From the NCBI RefSeq assembly GCF_004099695.1, contig NZ_SCHL01000001.1, positions 248,001 through 312,000 of the forward strand: DNA of 64,000 bases. The letters are read 5' to 3'. The notes beneath the pieces are model-generated. The model did no database searches, was not told the DNA's origin, and worked only from the letters and a program-made list of their open reading frames with translations. A program made the position numbers and the translations under genes. Shown here in pieces: positions 1-8,847 of the stretch (positions within the stretch are counted from its first letter, which is position 1; every line of letters starts with the position of its first letter). This DNA is from Methanosarcina sp. MSH10X1 (GTDB taxonomy: Archaea; Halobacteriota; Methanosarcinia; Methanosarcinales; Methanosarcinaceae).

Positions 1-258
1 AATACTATATAAAGCTATGTAACGCATAGCGTAGGCTGACTAAAAACAGACAATCTCGTAATTTGGCTATAAAGTACCCATTTGTGGGCGCGCAAATACC
101 TATATGACCTGTGAGAATATAAACCTTACTGTCTTTATATAGCGATTTTATTTTGCGGCAAGTACCGCTAGCAGGGTGTAGGGGTTGACTGATACTAGAA
201 AAGAGTGAATAAAGCTATTTTATAGCTTTTCTTTGAAAAACAAGGAAATTTTGACAGG
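1..258. other. Gene-free AT-rich flank left of the repeat array
   Basis: No credible coding region is visible. Several short inverted repeats occur: GCTATG/CATAGC at 14-30, CCCA/TGGG near 77-90, and AAAGCTAT/ATAGCTTT near 212-230, about 30 bp before the first 37-bp repeat. The stretch could be a leader for the array or the remainder of the element continuing left of the window. It contains no full copy of the 37-bp repeat, so the array starts at 259. Confidence 0.5.
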
Positions 259-692
259 GTTCTTATGGTAGTTGTAGGGTATGTAGCATAGCTACATATC
301 TATCCTTTTGTGAGACATAAGGGAGTTGTATAGTTCTTATGGTAGTTGTAGGGTATGTAGCATAGCTACTCATCGGGTGGAGGTTTTCTCCACCTGATTG
401 TACATGTTCTTATGGTAGTTGTAGGGTATGTAGCATAGCTACTAATCTGAAAAAGGTTTGCCAAATTTGGCGAACCTTTGTTCTTATGGTAGTTGTAGGG
501 TATGTAGCATAGCTACGCAGTAAACCAACGGTACCAAAATGGTACCGTTGGTGGAGGGAGAACAAGAGAAAAAATAGCAAGTTCTTATGGTAGTTGTAGG
601 GTATGTAGCATAGCTACACGGTTTTGCAGAAATCTGCGAACCCGTTGAATTTCCTGTTCTTATGGTAGTTGTAGGGTATGTAGCATAGCTAC
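259..692 (+). repeat. Six-copy 37-bp direct-repeat array with hairpin spacers
   Basis: Six identical 37-bp repeats lie at 259-295, 333-369, 406-442, 480-516, 581-617 and 656-692. Each begins GTTCTTATGG, has GTTGTAGGGTAT in the middle and ends with the small palindrome GTAGCATAGCTAC. Spacers are 37, 36, 37, 64 and 38 bp. Unlike CRISPR spacers, every spacer and the segment after the last repeat carries its own inverted repeat: CCTTTTGT/ACATAAGG, ATCGGGTGGAG/CTCCACCTGAT, AAAGGTTTGCC/GGCGAACCTTT, ACCAACGGTACC/GGTACCGTTGGT (perfect, 5-nt loop), ACGGTTTTGCAGA/TCTGCGAACCCGT, and CTATCAA/TTGATAG. No cas genes are present; the neighbour is a tyrosine recombinase ending 80 bp away. Array geometry is directly seen; function is unknown. 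Confidence 0.95.
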
Positions 693-760
693 CTATCAAT
701 TTGATAGATATTGATAGATATTGATAATTAAAAAGAGAAAAACAGGAAGGAGAGAAGGAA

Positions 761-772
761 GTTACAGGGTAT
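761..772 (+). repeat. Repeat-core motif at the integrase stop codon
   Basis: GTTACAGGGTAT matches the centre of the 37-bp repeat (GTTGTAGGGTAT) at 10 of 12 positions. It abuts the integrase stop codon at 772-774. It is in the same orientation as the array repeats and opposite to the copy at 2096-2107. It may be a recombinase binding or attachment-site core. Confidence 0.6.
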
Positions 773-2094
773 TATTCATCTATTTTCATTATTTTTCCCA
801 TCTCTGCTTTAAACCTGCTTTGACTTTCATTTTTAGGCTTCATCTCTTTTACAAAGTCTATTATATCTTGCTTTATTGCCTCATTACGTTCTTCCTCTGG
901 CATAGCCTGGATCTGCATTCTTCTTAACTCCATTTTAGCATTCATGAGTTCCAAGCCATCCACAAAATACTTCTCAGCAAGTGCTTTAAGCCTCTGGTTC
1001 TCGTCTTTTAAGTTGCGCCACTCTTGAGTATCAACAATATCAACTGCTCTAGTTAATGTCAGATAAGGACAGTACCTAGCATACAACTTCTTCTGGTCCT
1101 CCACAGAGAGCCTGAGATAAGCAGAAACCACTTTGTTTAACTTATGCCCCATCCATACCTCAACTGCTTGGTGGTCGCAACCTGCATTAATTAATGTGGA
1201 ATAGAAATATCTTCTTAAATTGTGTGCCCTGACTAGTGTATAACTGTTTTTTGGAGAATTCATTTTAGCTTTAAGTGCAATACTTCTATAAATCTCCATG
1301 AATGTATTTCTCTTTAATTTACGTTCTTCCTCATTCTTGTTTGTCAGCCATGTATCAGGAATTCTGGATAGAATGAATAGATATCCATCATTAGAAAAGA
1401 TGCGTTGTTTCTCTAGCTGTCTTTCTCTGTTTGGGTCATTGTCCTTAGTGACTCTCTTTTGTCTGAAGTCCAGATATGCTCTAACAGCCCTGGAAGCTTC
1501 AGGTGATAGGAAGGTTACAAAGTCCACTTGTGTTTTGCCTCTTCTAATCTCAATTGTTGTGATTTCGGTTTCTGGATCGTACACAAGGTCTTTTATTTTT
1601 AAGTTTCTTATTTCATTAGCTGAGAGTCCAGATGATACCCCAACCAACAGAACCGCCTTCTCCAGCGCGTCACACACGTTTAACGCGCTTATCAAGTCTT
1701 CCTTAGAGGGGATTTTAACGTTCTCTTCAAGTGGCGCGACTTCCTTTTCGCTTCTAGGAAGGTTAGGTAATTCAACATCTAATTTTTTATAAAAACTCTT
1801 AACCACAGCAAGCCTTAACTTAATCGTATTCTGAGAAATGTCACATTGATTAAGATATTCAATATAACTGAGCAGGTGCCTTCTTACTGTCCTTCTCTTT
1901 AACAGAATGCCTTTTTCAGCTTCGGTATCTGCTTCCTCTATCAACTCACTTGGTGCTTTCCCTAAGAAGTCGCAATAACCTTTTAATGATTGAAGATAAC
2001 TATTTCTAGTCATTGGTTTAGGATTGATTAAGGTAAACCAGTCCTTAACTGCCTCATCTTTCTTTAACTCCTCTATCTCAAAAATTCTTCCCAT
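772..2094 (-). CDS. Tyrosine recombinase/integrase
   Basis: A 440-residue tyrosine recombinase expected to cut and rejoin DNA at specific sites through a 3'-phosphotyrosine. An N-terminal SAM-like core-binding region (about 1-115) precedes the catalytic domain. Visible catalytic residues are the beta-hairpin Lys188, the HNLR box (His291, Arg294), GH (His317) and nucleophile Tyr326 in SAYLR. The usual first Arg, in a GLR-x-x-E-I box, appears as Ser158 in GLSANEI, which is odd and could reduce activity or reflect an archaeal variant. A charged C-terminal tail of about 100 residues follows the catalytic Tyr. The start is the ATG at 2094, one base from the inverted core motif at 2096-2107; no clear ribosome site is seen, so it may be leaderless. 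Its 3' end faces the repeat array. Family call is firm; specificity is inference. Confidence 0.93.
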   Translation of the reverse strand: MGRIFEIEELKKDEAVKDWFTLINPKPMTRNSYLQSLKGYCDFLGKAPSELIEEADTEAEKGILLKRRTVRRHLLSYIEYLNQCDISQNTIKLRLAVVKSFYKKLDVELPNLPRSEKEVAPLEENVKIPSKEDLISALNVCDALEKAVLLVGVSSGLSANEIRNLKIKDLVYDPETEITTIEIRRGKTQVDFVTFLSPEASRAVRAYLDFRQKRVTKDNDPNRERQLEKQRIFSNDGYLFILSRIPDTWLTNKNEEERKLKRNTFMEIYRSIALKAKMNSPKNSYTLVRAHNLRRYFYSTLINAGCDHQAVEVWMGHKLNKVVSAYLRLSVEDQKKLYARYCPYLTLTRAVDIVDTQEWRNLKDENQRLKALAEKYFVDGLELMNAKMELRRMQIQAMPEEERNEAIKQDIIDFVKEMKPKNESQSRFKAEMGKIMKIDE

Positions 2095-2821
2095 GATACC
2101 CTATAACGCTCAACTTAGATATAACTATATTGTCGTTATGCTTGATAGCGTGAGGGAAATTGAGGCTTTACACGGTGATTTATTTTACTCTCTTGAATGG
2201 ATTTTTACAATATTGTTTACATTGGAATATCTTTTGCGTCTGATCTGTGTCGGTCGACCAATCCGATATGCTACAAGCTTTTTTGGGATTATAGACCTTA
2301 TAGCAATTCTCCCGACATACTTCAGTTTGATTTTTCCGGGCAGCGAGTACCTGCTGGTAATCCGAAGTTTAAGGTTACTCCGGATATTCAGGGTGCTTAA
2401 ACTTGTAAAATATCTTGGTGAAGCTGACTTATTGATCAGAGCTTTACGCGCAAGCCGAAGAAAGATAACCCTGTTCCTTTTTACGGTTTTGAACCTGGTG
2501 GTAATACTGGGCTCCCTGATGTACGTTATTGAAGGTGGAGAAAGCGGATTTACAAGCATACCAAAGAGCATTTACTGGGCAATTATAACACTTACAACCG
2601 TGGGATACGGGGACATAGTTCCAGAGACTAATCTCGGGCAGGCAATGGCATCTATTGTCATGATAATAGGTTACAGCATCATAGCGGTTCCGACAGGGAT
2701 TGTCACATCCGAAATAGCACGTGCAAGAACATACTATAGAGAAAGGATATGCCAAAATTGCGGTTTTGAGGGACACGACATCGACGCTGAGTTCTGCAAA
2801 CACTGCGGGGCAAAACTGTAA
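2093..2821 (+). pseudogene. Voltage-gated K+ channel, 5'-truncated
   Basis: This encodes the bulk of a six-helix voltage-gated potassium channel in the cytoplasmic membrane. It shows the end of helix S1 (IVVMLDSV), S2-S3, an arginine-rich S4 ([13 protein letters not shown]), the pore with selectivity filter TVGYGD, S6, and a C-terminal zinc-ribbon-like tail with two CxxC pairs. The N-terminus and most of S1 are missing: homology begins just inside the boundary with the integrase, and the only upstream in-frame ATG (2093) overlaps the integrase start. The gene was probably interrupted by the integrase element, with its 5' part outside the window. A shortened product from an internal ATG (2137) would lack S1. 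Confidence 0.8.
2096..2107 (-). repeat. Inverted repeat-core motif at the integrase start
   Basis: Read on the minus strand this is GTTATAGGGTAT, matching the array repeat core and the copy at 761-772 at 10-11 of 12 positions. It lies one base upstream of the integrase ATG and at the broken 5' edge of the K+ channel gene, so it marks one edge of the inserted element and may also control integrase expression. Confidence 0.6.
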
Positions 2822-2991
2822 TCTGGAGCTTATACTGTCCCGGACGCTGTATTCTATAAACTGGCTATTCATCTCCAGGATGTTATTCCAGGTTTTTACG
2901 AAGATATGGGGTCGGCTTTATCTACTGTAAAGAAATGTATAGGGGATCAGTTCAGAAAAATCAGAATAAAAAGATCCGGATCGATACGAAA

Positions 2992-3930
2992 ATGATAGAA
3001 GCGAGCAATCCAGAAATAAATAAAGAAGGAAAGTCTGGAATCCCTGAAAATCAGAAAGAAATTTCAGAAAACGCCCCGAAAATCACAATCATCTGTTCTG
3101 CTCCTGACCTTGCCAGCCAGAATATTAAAGCCCGTCTTTTGAGCCTTAAAGAATGGAAACTCCTCGAACTTCCAGAAAATTCCGGATTCTCTGCAGCCAG
3201 GGAATCACGGGATGGAAAATTCAGGCTTATTGAAATAGAAGAAATGCATGTCTTTCAGGACGGACTCGACAGAAAGCTCGAAAATGCGAGACTCCCAGCC
3301 TCCCTCATAATTTTCGCCTCAAAGCACCGCAGCAAAGAAGAAATTTCTTCCCTTACCGTGCACTGCACAGGAAATCCTTCGGGCGAGGCAAGGCTTGGAG
3401 GCTGCCCTAAATCCCTTGCAGTTTCCTCCCCGGCTGCCATGAAATCCGTTCTTACTGAAATGAAGCGCCTGGTTGAGCAAAAAAGCCTGAAGTATGATGT
3501 TACCCTTGAAGTGACCCACCACGGGCCTACGGAACTTTCCGTTCCGTCTCTGTATGCAGAAATCGGAAGCACCGAGGTGCAGTGGAAAGATCCTGATGCA
3601 GGCGAGGTTGCTGCAAAAGCGATCCTTGCAGTTTCCCTTGAAAAAGTGCCTGTTGCCCTGGGTTTTGGAGGAGGGCATTATGCCATGCGCCAGACAGGGC
3701 TTCTGCTTGAGACCGAAATCTCTTTCGGGCATAATTTCCCCAAGTATCAGCTGGAATTCGTAGATGAAGCCCTTATCAGGCAGGCTGCCGAAAAATCAAA
3801 GGCTGATTTTGCTTATTTTGACCGGAAATCGATGAAAAGCGAAGATAGGAACAGAATTTCCGAAATTCTTGAGAAACTGGGGCTCAGGGTCTTCAAAGAA
3901 TCCGAAATCAGGGATAATTATGGGCAATAA
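2992..3930 (+). CDS. dtdA: D-aminoacyl-tRNA deacylase (archaeal DtdA)
   Basis: DtdA hydrolyses D-amino acids mischarged onto tRNA, a cytoplasmic proofreading step. Family signatures are the N-terminal KITIICSAPDLASQNI stretch, the EVTHHGPTELSVPSLYAEIG block with its paired histidines, and GFGGGHYAMRQT further on. Length, about 312 residues, fits archaeal DtdA with a short polar N-terminal extension. The start is uncertain: an in-frame ATG also exists at 2935, adding 19 basic residues. The 2992 start (MIEASNPE) was preferred because the extension is unlike the family. No strong ribosome site decides it. It is followed by membrane proteins on the same strand. Confidence 0.92.
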   Translation: MIEASNPEINKEGKSGIPENQKEISENAPKITIICSAPDLASQNIKARLLSLKEWKLLELPENSGFSAARESRDGKFRLIEIEEMHVFQDGLDRKLENARLPASLIIFASKHRSKEEISSLTVHCTGNPSGEARLGGCPKSLAVSSPAAMKSVLTEMKRLVEQKSLKYDVTLEVTHHGPTELSVPSLYAEIGSTEVQWKDPDAGEVAAKAILAVSLEKVPVALGFGGGHYAMRQTGLLLETEISFGHNFPKYQLEFVDEALIRQAAEKSKADFAYFDRKSMKSEDRNRISEILEKLGLRVFKESEIRDNYGQ

Positions 3931-4019
3931 CCCTAAAGCGAGTGATAAAGCAGGCCCGATTCTTCAGAAAGGCTATATTACTGTACATCCCCGCGCTCCA
4001 GTACACGGAACAGGATATA

Positions 4020-4382
4020 ATGTTGCGTGTTGAGATATTCCCGGTATTCCTCCGCTTTCTTTTTGGGGGGAGCGCAGTTGTGGTTTCCACACTCATTGCA
4101 AAAAATTTCGGAGGCAGGCTTGGTGGAATTTTTGCAGCTTTCCCTGCCGTATACCTTGCATCAGTTCTGGGCCTGAGCATGGATTATAATGGTAGCGAAC
4201 TGCTTCTGGTTTCAGAACAGCTTTCGAAAGGTGCGCTTGTGGGAATGATAGCCGATGTTTGCTGCGCCCTTGCTGCAAGTTATTTTATTCTCCGGTCCGG
4301 ATGGAAAAGAGGGCTGGTCTACGCGCTTCTCCTCTGGGCTGTGCTTGCCCCTACAATATACTTTACGTGGTTTAGATTCTGA
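4020..4382 (+). CDS. DUF3147-like small membrane protein (first copy)
   Basis: A membrane protein of about 120 residues with four predicted hydrophobic helices. It has the family pattern RFLFGGSAVVVSTLIA, then a FAAFPAVYLAS block. It resembles DUF3147 proteins, whose role is unknown. The ATG at 4020 is preferred to one at 3942, because the extra 26 residues are basic and unlike the paralog at 4434, while GGAACAGGAT sits just upstream. The two paralogs are adjacent on the same strand and probably co-transcribed; they may pair in the membrane. Confidence 0.75.
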   Translation: MLRVEIFPVFLRFLFGGSAVVVSTLIAKNFGGRLGGIFAAFPAVYLASVLGLSMDYNGSELLLVSEQLSKGALVGMIADVCCALAASYFILRSGWKRGLVYALLLWAVLAPTIYFTWFRF

Positions 4383-4433
4383 AAAAATTGTAAATTTCCG
4401 AAAAGAATGAGTAAAAAAGTAAGGAGTTGTATC

Positions 4434-4829
4434 ATGAAACTGAATTTCAGGGAGCTTGCTATCAGATTCGCCTTCGGGGGAACTGCTGTTGCTGCCTGTT
4501 TCATCCTGCTTCAGATCATCCCCTCAAAATCCTTTGCAGGAGTTTTTATCGCTTTTCCAGCCGTCATGGCATCTGCCGTAATAATGGCAGGTTACTTCGG
4601 AACCTCAGAGCAGGCGTCTGATATTGCCCTCGGTACCAGCGCAGGGATGATGGGCTGTACTATCTGCGTACTCACTGCCGTTTTCTGCATGGAGCACCTT
4701 AACCGTTGGGGTCTTTCACTTGTTATTGCCATCTCAGTCTGGTTTTTCAGCTCATATTCCGCAACCCGGCTGATTCAAAGTTTACTGGAAAAAATAAGAG
4801 GAAAAAGACACCAGAGAACAGGTTATTGA
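4434..4829 (+). CDS. DUF3147-like small membrane protein (second copy)
   Basis: A 131-residue paralog of the preceding protein, sharing the RFAFGGTAVAA opening and the FIAFPAVMAS block, with four hydrophobic segments and a basic C-terminal tail. The start at 4434 is set by an AAGGAG ribosome site seven bases upstream. An upstream in-frame ATG at 4407 lacks one. Located 51 bp after the first copy, it looks like a tandem duplication. No catalytic residues are evident and no function can be assigned beyond a membrane role. Confidence 0.75.
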   Translation: MKLNFRELAIRFAFGGTAVAACFILLQIIPSKSFAGVFIAFPAVMASAVIMAGYFGTSEQASDIALGTSAGMMGCTICVLTAVFCMEHLNRWGLSLVIAISVWFFSSYSATRLIQSLLEKIRGKRHQRTGY

Positions 4830-4979
4830 AATCTCAGGCTCCAGAAGAGGCCCTGAACAGGAAATCTTTTCCCGGGTTTCTGTTTACAGTATCCTTTGCG
4901 GAAGATTCCGTGATTCATTCCCCTCCTAACTATTCCGGAATCTTCTATCTATATTTATTTTGTTATTTGCCTGAGCTTA

Positions 4980-5138
4980 TTATTTTAATTTCATTGGTTC
5001 TCCGCAGCACATTACATTGCCACTACAGCAAGTGTCTGTAGCGCAGGAGACGTCTCCGCACTCTTTTACGACCTCAAGCTCAAAACCGCATTTTTCGCAA
5101 TGAAGAACCTGACCCATTTTCAAATCTCCACAGTTCAT
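4980..5138 (-). CDS. Small cysteine-rich desulforedoxin-like protein
   Basis: A 52-residue cytoplasmic protein with the desulforedoxin fold signature: an N-terminal CEKCG and a C-terminal CCGEPM, which in that family together bind one iron through four cysteines. Between them is an unusual insert holding four more cysteines (CGDVSCATDTCC), giving nine cysteines in all, so it may hold an additional metal or disulfide. The start is chosen at 5138 because the GAGGTG ribosome site sits about nine bases upstream; an ATG at 5144 is too close to it. The gene is divergent from a MarR regulator and may be its target. A redox or metal role is inferred from cysteine content. Confidence 0.72.
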   Translation of the reverse strand: MNCGDLKMGQVLHCEKCGFELEVVKECGDVSCATDTCCSGNVMCCGEPMKLK

Positions 5139-5339
5139 TTTCATACCACCTCAAATTGCTTAATAGAAAAAGTATGTAATTTTGGTTCAAACTGTTTTTG
5201 AAACAATGATTCTGAACATCAGTCTTAGAAACAGTTATGTATGGAAATAATCTATTGAAACCCTGATCCGAAAATAGCTGGATGAAAGCACCATTTATCA
5301 AGTTCAGGCAGAAAGTTGAGGAAAGAAGTTCAAGCTAAA

Positions 5340-5398
5340 TTCGGGATAACCGAAAATTATATAATTAGGAAAACCCTAACTAACAGGACAGATCGAGA
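5340..5398 (+). promoter_or_regulatory. MarR-gene promoter with possible operator
   Basis: A TATA-like AATTATATAATT lies near 5355-5367. Directly after it TTAGG and CCTAA form an inverted repeat with a 5-bp spacer, within the region where transcription should start. A related TTAGG half-site recurs after the MarR gene near 5841, upstream of lonA. Autoregulation and control of the flanking genes are inferred. Confidence 0.4.
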
Positions 5399-5818
5399 AT
5401 GAGGGAGAAAAAAGAGCATTTGTTCATAGTTTTTGAAAACCTGATCAAAATTAAAAGCGAATGCTCTTCTCAAGTCTTCTCCGAATGTGGGCTATCGGAC
5501 CTTACTCTTAAGCAGATCCGATATCTAAAGACCATTGACGAGTGCGGGGACATAACGTTTAGCAGGCTTGCTAAATTGACCAGCAATTCAAAGCCCACCA
5601 TCACCGAGATGATTAATAAGTTTGTCAAAATGGAGTGTGTCTACAGGGAGAAATCCCAGGATGATGGGAGAATTTTTTACATTCGTCTGACAGAGAAAGG
5701 GCAGACGATAGCCCAGGCTGAGGAGCACGCTTTATTGCAGGTTATTGAGAGGATAGCAAATTCGCTGGATGAGACAGAGGTGGACATGCTTATCAGAATT
5801 TTGGGAAAGATAAGATAA
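5399..5818 (+). CDS. MarR-family transcriptional regulator
   Basis: A 139-residue winged-helix regulator. The helix-turn-helix lies around residues 52-78 (ITFSRLAKLTSNSKPTITEM), followed by a wing with DDGR and FYIRLTEKG, the MarR hallmark, and flanked by helices that form the dimer interface. A single Cys pair near the N-terminus could allow redox sensing, but this is speculative. The gene starts at the first ATG, with weak ribosome-site context. It is divergent from the cysteine-rich mini-protein and upstream of lonA on the same strand, so it may respond to oxidative or protein-damage stress. Ligand unknown. Confidence 0.88.
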   Translation: MREKKEHLFIVFENLIKIKSECSSQVFSECGLSDLTLKQIRYLKTIDECGDITFSRLAKLTSNSKPTITEMINKFVKMECVYREKSQDDGRIFYIRLTEKGQTIAQAEEHALLQVIERIANSLDETEVDMLIRILGKIR

Positions 5819-5890
5819 TTTTTTTTGTCTGCGAAAATAGTTAGGTTAATTGAAACTAAATATTTGAGATAATAATTGAGACGATTGACA

Positions 5891-8278
5891 ATGTATTCAG
5901 AACAAACCGGAGAAAACCGAGAGAAACTGGTAGTGCCTCTTTTTGAGATCGTGGTTTACCCCAGGAGCCGGACAAAGCTCATGGCTGACAAAGTCACCGG
6001 CGAAATCCTATTAAATGAAATGAAAAATGCCGAATCCGTGAACGCTATCGGGCTGACAGTAAAGAGCGGCGTAAAGGCTTCGGACCTGTCCGAAGATAGT
6101 TTGTATAAAACCGGAAATTTGCTTAAAATCACATTTGTACAGCCCGCCGATGACGGATATCTCGTTGTCGCGAAGGCTATCGAGCGGGTAGAAGCGGTCT
6201 CTCTGTACAGGCGGGACGGGCTATTCTATGCCACTTATAAGCCTGTTTATGACGTGCCGGACTTCGATGAGGATACTGAAGTCGAAGTTATGGCAAAAAT
6301 AAAAAATACAATTCACGAAATAAGCAAGAAGTTCCAGGGTTCCGAACAGTTTACCCGCCCGATTGAGAAGATGGATTCCATTGACCAGGTAATGGGATTT
6401 GTCATGCCGTACATACCTGCAAAACTTGCCGAAAAGCAGAGGCTCCTGGAACTAGCTTCCGTTCGCGAACGGTATCTTCTGTTCTTTCATATCCTGACAA
6501 AGCAGAAAGATAATATCAATCTCCAGATCGAAATGGCAAAGAAAGTTACCGACAAAATAAGCAAGTCGAATAGAGAGGCTATGCTCCGTGAGCAGCTGAA
6601 GGTGATTCAGGAAGAGCTCAATCAGGGAGATGACTCTGCTTCAGGCGATGCCGCGTATAGAGAGAAGATCGAGAACTCGAAGATGCCTGATGAGGTAAAG
6701 AAGAAGGCTCTGGCTGAACTAAAGAAACTCGAAACCGGAGGCAGCCACAATCCTGAAGCCAATGTTATAAGGAACTATCTTGACCTTATGCTTGACCTGC
6801 CCTGGGTAACCGAGGAGAAAAAGAGCATCGACATTGCCGAAGCCAGGCGTGTGCTTGAGAGCAACCACAACGGGCTCGAGAAGGTTAAGGAAAGAATAAT
6901 CCAGCATCTGGCCGTAATGAAACTGAAACGTGAGAAACAGGGCTCGATTCTACTCCTTACTGGACCGCCAGGAACCGGGAAAACAAGCCTTGGAAAAAGC
7001 ATTGCCGATGCGCTTGGCAGGAAATACGTCAGGGTCAGCCTCGGAGGTGTCAAAGACGAAGCCGAAATCCGCGGTCACAGGCGAACATATGTAGGAGCCC
7101 TGCCCGGAAGGATTATTCAGGGCATGCGAAAAGCAGGCACGAAAAATCCGGTTTTTATCCTTGATGAGGTCGATAAGCTTTCAGCTTCCTACTCAGGAGA
7201 CCCGGCAAGCGCCCTTCTGGAAGTTCTTGACCCTGAACAGAACGGTACCTTTTCAGACCACTATCTGGAGGTTCCATACGACCTGTCGGATGTGCTGTTC
7301 ATAGCTACTGCCAACTCTATGGCAAGCATCCCCTGGCCGCTCCTTGATAGGATGGAAACTATCGAGATCTCAGGCTACACGAAGAATGAGAAGTTTGCAA
7401 TTGCAAGAGACCACCTGCTTTCCTATATCCTGGAGGAGCACGGTCTTGATGCGGAAAAACTCAAAATTGAAGATGAAGCCCTGAAAGCAATCATCGATAA
7501 GTACACCCGCGAAGCCGGAGTCCGTGGACTTAAAAAACAGCTTGCTAAGACTGCAAGATTCGTATCCGAAAAGATAGTGTCAGGCAAGACCGACCTTCCT
7601 TACGTGGTCAGGGCTGATATGCTTAAAGAAATCCTCGGAAAAGAGGTAATCCGGCAGGAAGAGGCTAGAAAAGAGAATGTGCCCGGTGTGGTTACAGGGC
7701 TTGCCTGGACGCCTGTGGGAGGAGATATCCTTTTCATAGAAGGTACATTTATGCCAGGCAACGGCAAGCTTACGCTTACAGGCCAGCTCGGGGATGTGAT
7801 GAAAGAATCTGCAAAGATATCTCAGAGCCTTGTAAGGTCAAGGCTTGCAAACACTGCAAACAGCTTTGACTTTACTTCAAGCGACATCCACATCCATGTG
7901 CCTTCAGGTGCAACCCCGAAGGACGGCCCATCGGCAGGTGTGACCCTCTTTACTGCCCTCACATCCCTGATTACGGGCAAAGCCGTTGACCCGAAGATCG
8001 CCATGACAGGTGAGATTACACTGAGCGGCGCCGTATTGCCTGTCGGCGGCATAAAAGAGAAAGTCCTGGCAGCTCACAGGGCAGGCATAAAGAAGGTAAT
8101 TCTGCCAAAAGAGAACGAAAGGGATCTTGAGGATGTGCCTGAAGATGCCAGAAACGAACTTAAGTTCGTACCCGTAGAGACTATCGAAGAAGTCCTGAAA
8201 GAAGCCCTGGATCTTGACCTGCCGAGGCCGGTAGCGTCATATTCGGGAAACAGCTTCGCGCCTGTGCACAATGCATAA
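5891..8278 (+). CDS. lon: ATP-dependent protease LonA (bacterial type)
   Basis: A cytosolic ATP-dependent serine protease for damaged and regulatory proteins. In order: an N-terminal substrate domain (from [12 protein letters not shown]), a coiled-coil middle, AAA+ with Walker A GPPGTGKT (about residues 358-365) and Walker B FILDEVDK, and a protease domain with catalytic Ser (about 680) in PKDGPSAG and Lys (about 722) in [14 protein letters not shown]. It has no membrane segment, so it is the bacterial LonA type and not archaeal membrane-bound LonB, which suggests ancient transfer into Methanosarcinales. Length of 795 residues is normal. The ATG at 5891 is preferred to a TTG at 5876. It may be controlled by the adjacent MarR protein. 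Confidence 0.95.
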   Translation: MYSEQTGENREKLVVPLFEIVVYPRSRTKLMADKVTGEILLNEMKNAESVNAIGLTVKSGVKASDLSEDSLYKTGNLLKITFVQPADDGYLVVAKAIERVEAVSLYRRDGLFYATYKPVYDVPDFDEDTEVEVMAKIKNTIHEISKKFQGSEQFTRPIEKMDSIDQVMGFVMPYIPAKLAEKQRLLELASVRERYLLFFHILTKQKDNINLQIEMAKKVTDKISKSNREAMLREQLKVIQEELNQGDDSASGDAAYREKIENSKMPDEVKKKALAELKKLETGGSHNPEANVIRNYLDLMLDLPWVTEEKKSIDIAEARRVLESNHNGLEKVKERIIQHLAVMKLKREKQGSILLLTGPPGTGKTSLGKSIADALGRKYVRVSLGGVKDEAEIRGHRRTYVGALPGRIIQGMRKAGTKNPVFILDEVDKLSASYSGDPASALLEVLDPEQNGTFSDHYLEVPYDLSDVLFIATANSMASIPWPLLDRMETIEISGYTKNEKFAIARDHLLSYILEEHGLDAEKLKIEDEALKAIIDKYTREAGVRGLKKQLAKTARFVSEKIVSGKTDLPYVVRADMLKEILGKEVIRQEEARKENVPGVVTGLAWTPVGGDILFIEGTFMPGNGKLTLTGQLGDVMKESAKISQSLVRSRLANTANSFDFTSSDIHIHVPSGATPKDGPSAGVTLFTALTSLITGKAVDPKIAMTGEITLSGAVLPVGGIKEKVLAAHRAGIKKVILPKENERDLEDVPEDARNELKFVPVETIEEVLKEALDLDLPRPVASYSGNSFAPVHNA

Positions 8279-8333
8279 GCGTTGAAAACGATGCATGAGC
8301 AACGAAACTGGAGTTTTCCTTAACAGGTGCAGA

Positions 8334-8380
8334 ATAGGGGATAGCGGCTTACCAGAGCCGCAAAACCCTATCTTTCTTTT
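8334..8380 (+). terminator. Terminator-like hairpin after lon
   Basis: Nested inverted repeats ATAGGG/CCCTAT and GCGGCTT/GAGCCGC (4-nt loop) are followed by a T-rich run CTTTCTTTT. The position, 56 bp after the lon stop, fits a transcription end. Confidence 0.6.
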
Positions 8381-8847
8381 AATTATTTCAAGTCTAATTT
8401 TCTTCTTTAATTTTATCCAATTTCTTTTTTCCTTTTGATTCATCCAAAATTCCACCTGGTTTTTATCTAGGGATTTAAAAGCATTTCAGTCCTTTTTTCC
8501 AGTAACTTTGTTAAACAAGGTTGGGAACGCAATTTCCACTTAATTAACTAAAATTAATCCAATTATATTTTCATTAGATTCACGAAATGCGCCTTTTTTA
8601 CGATTCTGGCCGTCTTTAGAGTCCGATATATAAGACTCATGCCGCACGAGAGGCAAAGAAGGTTATAACCACATGCTTGAAATTAAATCAAAAATTAGAA
8701 AATTAAAAATTCGTATTCAGGTTTAAAATCATATTTTAAGTCCCTGATATTCCACTACACCTTTTTTAGCTTCTCTTTTTCTTATTGACAGCAAGTATTA
8801 TCCTGTTTGGAGATTTATATAAAACCGGAACTTTTGGAGGTAAAACC
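8381..8847. other. Gene-free stretch with promoter of the flavoprotein gene
   Basis: No supported gene is seen. GATATATAAG near 8624-8633 and TTTATATAAAA near 8814-8824 look like TATA boxes. The second is placed to start transcription just ahead of the GGAGGT ribosome site at 8836-8841. Confidence 0.4.

Noticed and set aside
259-692. Ordinary CRISPR array
   Set aside because: Size and spacing fit, but every spacer contains its own inverted repeat, one spacer is 64 bp, and no cas gene is present. Listed as a repeat array.
484-699. 71-codon minus-strand frame through the array
   Set aside because: Its protein repeats (SYATYPTTTIRT) are simply the translated 37-bp repeat; no start signals.
1298-1792. 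164-codon + strand frame inside the integrase
   Set aside because: Antisense to a clear integrase; hydrophobic and Ser/Leu-rich as expected for a shadow frame.
2444-2872. 142-codon minus-strand frame opposite the channel
   Set aside because: Antisense of a recognisable channel with selectivity filter; no domain.
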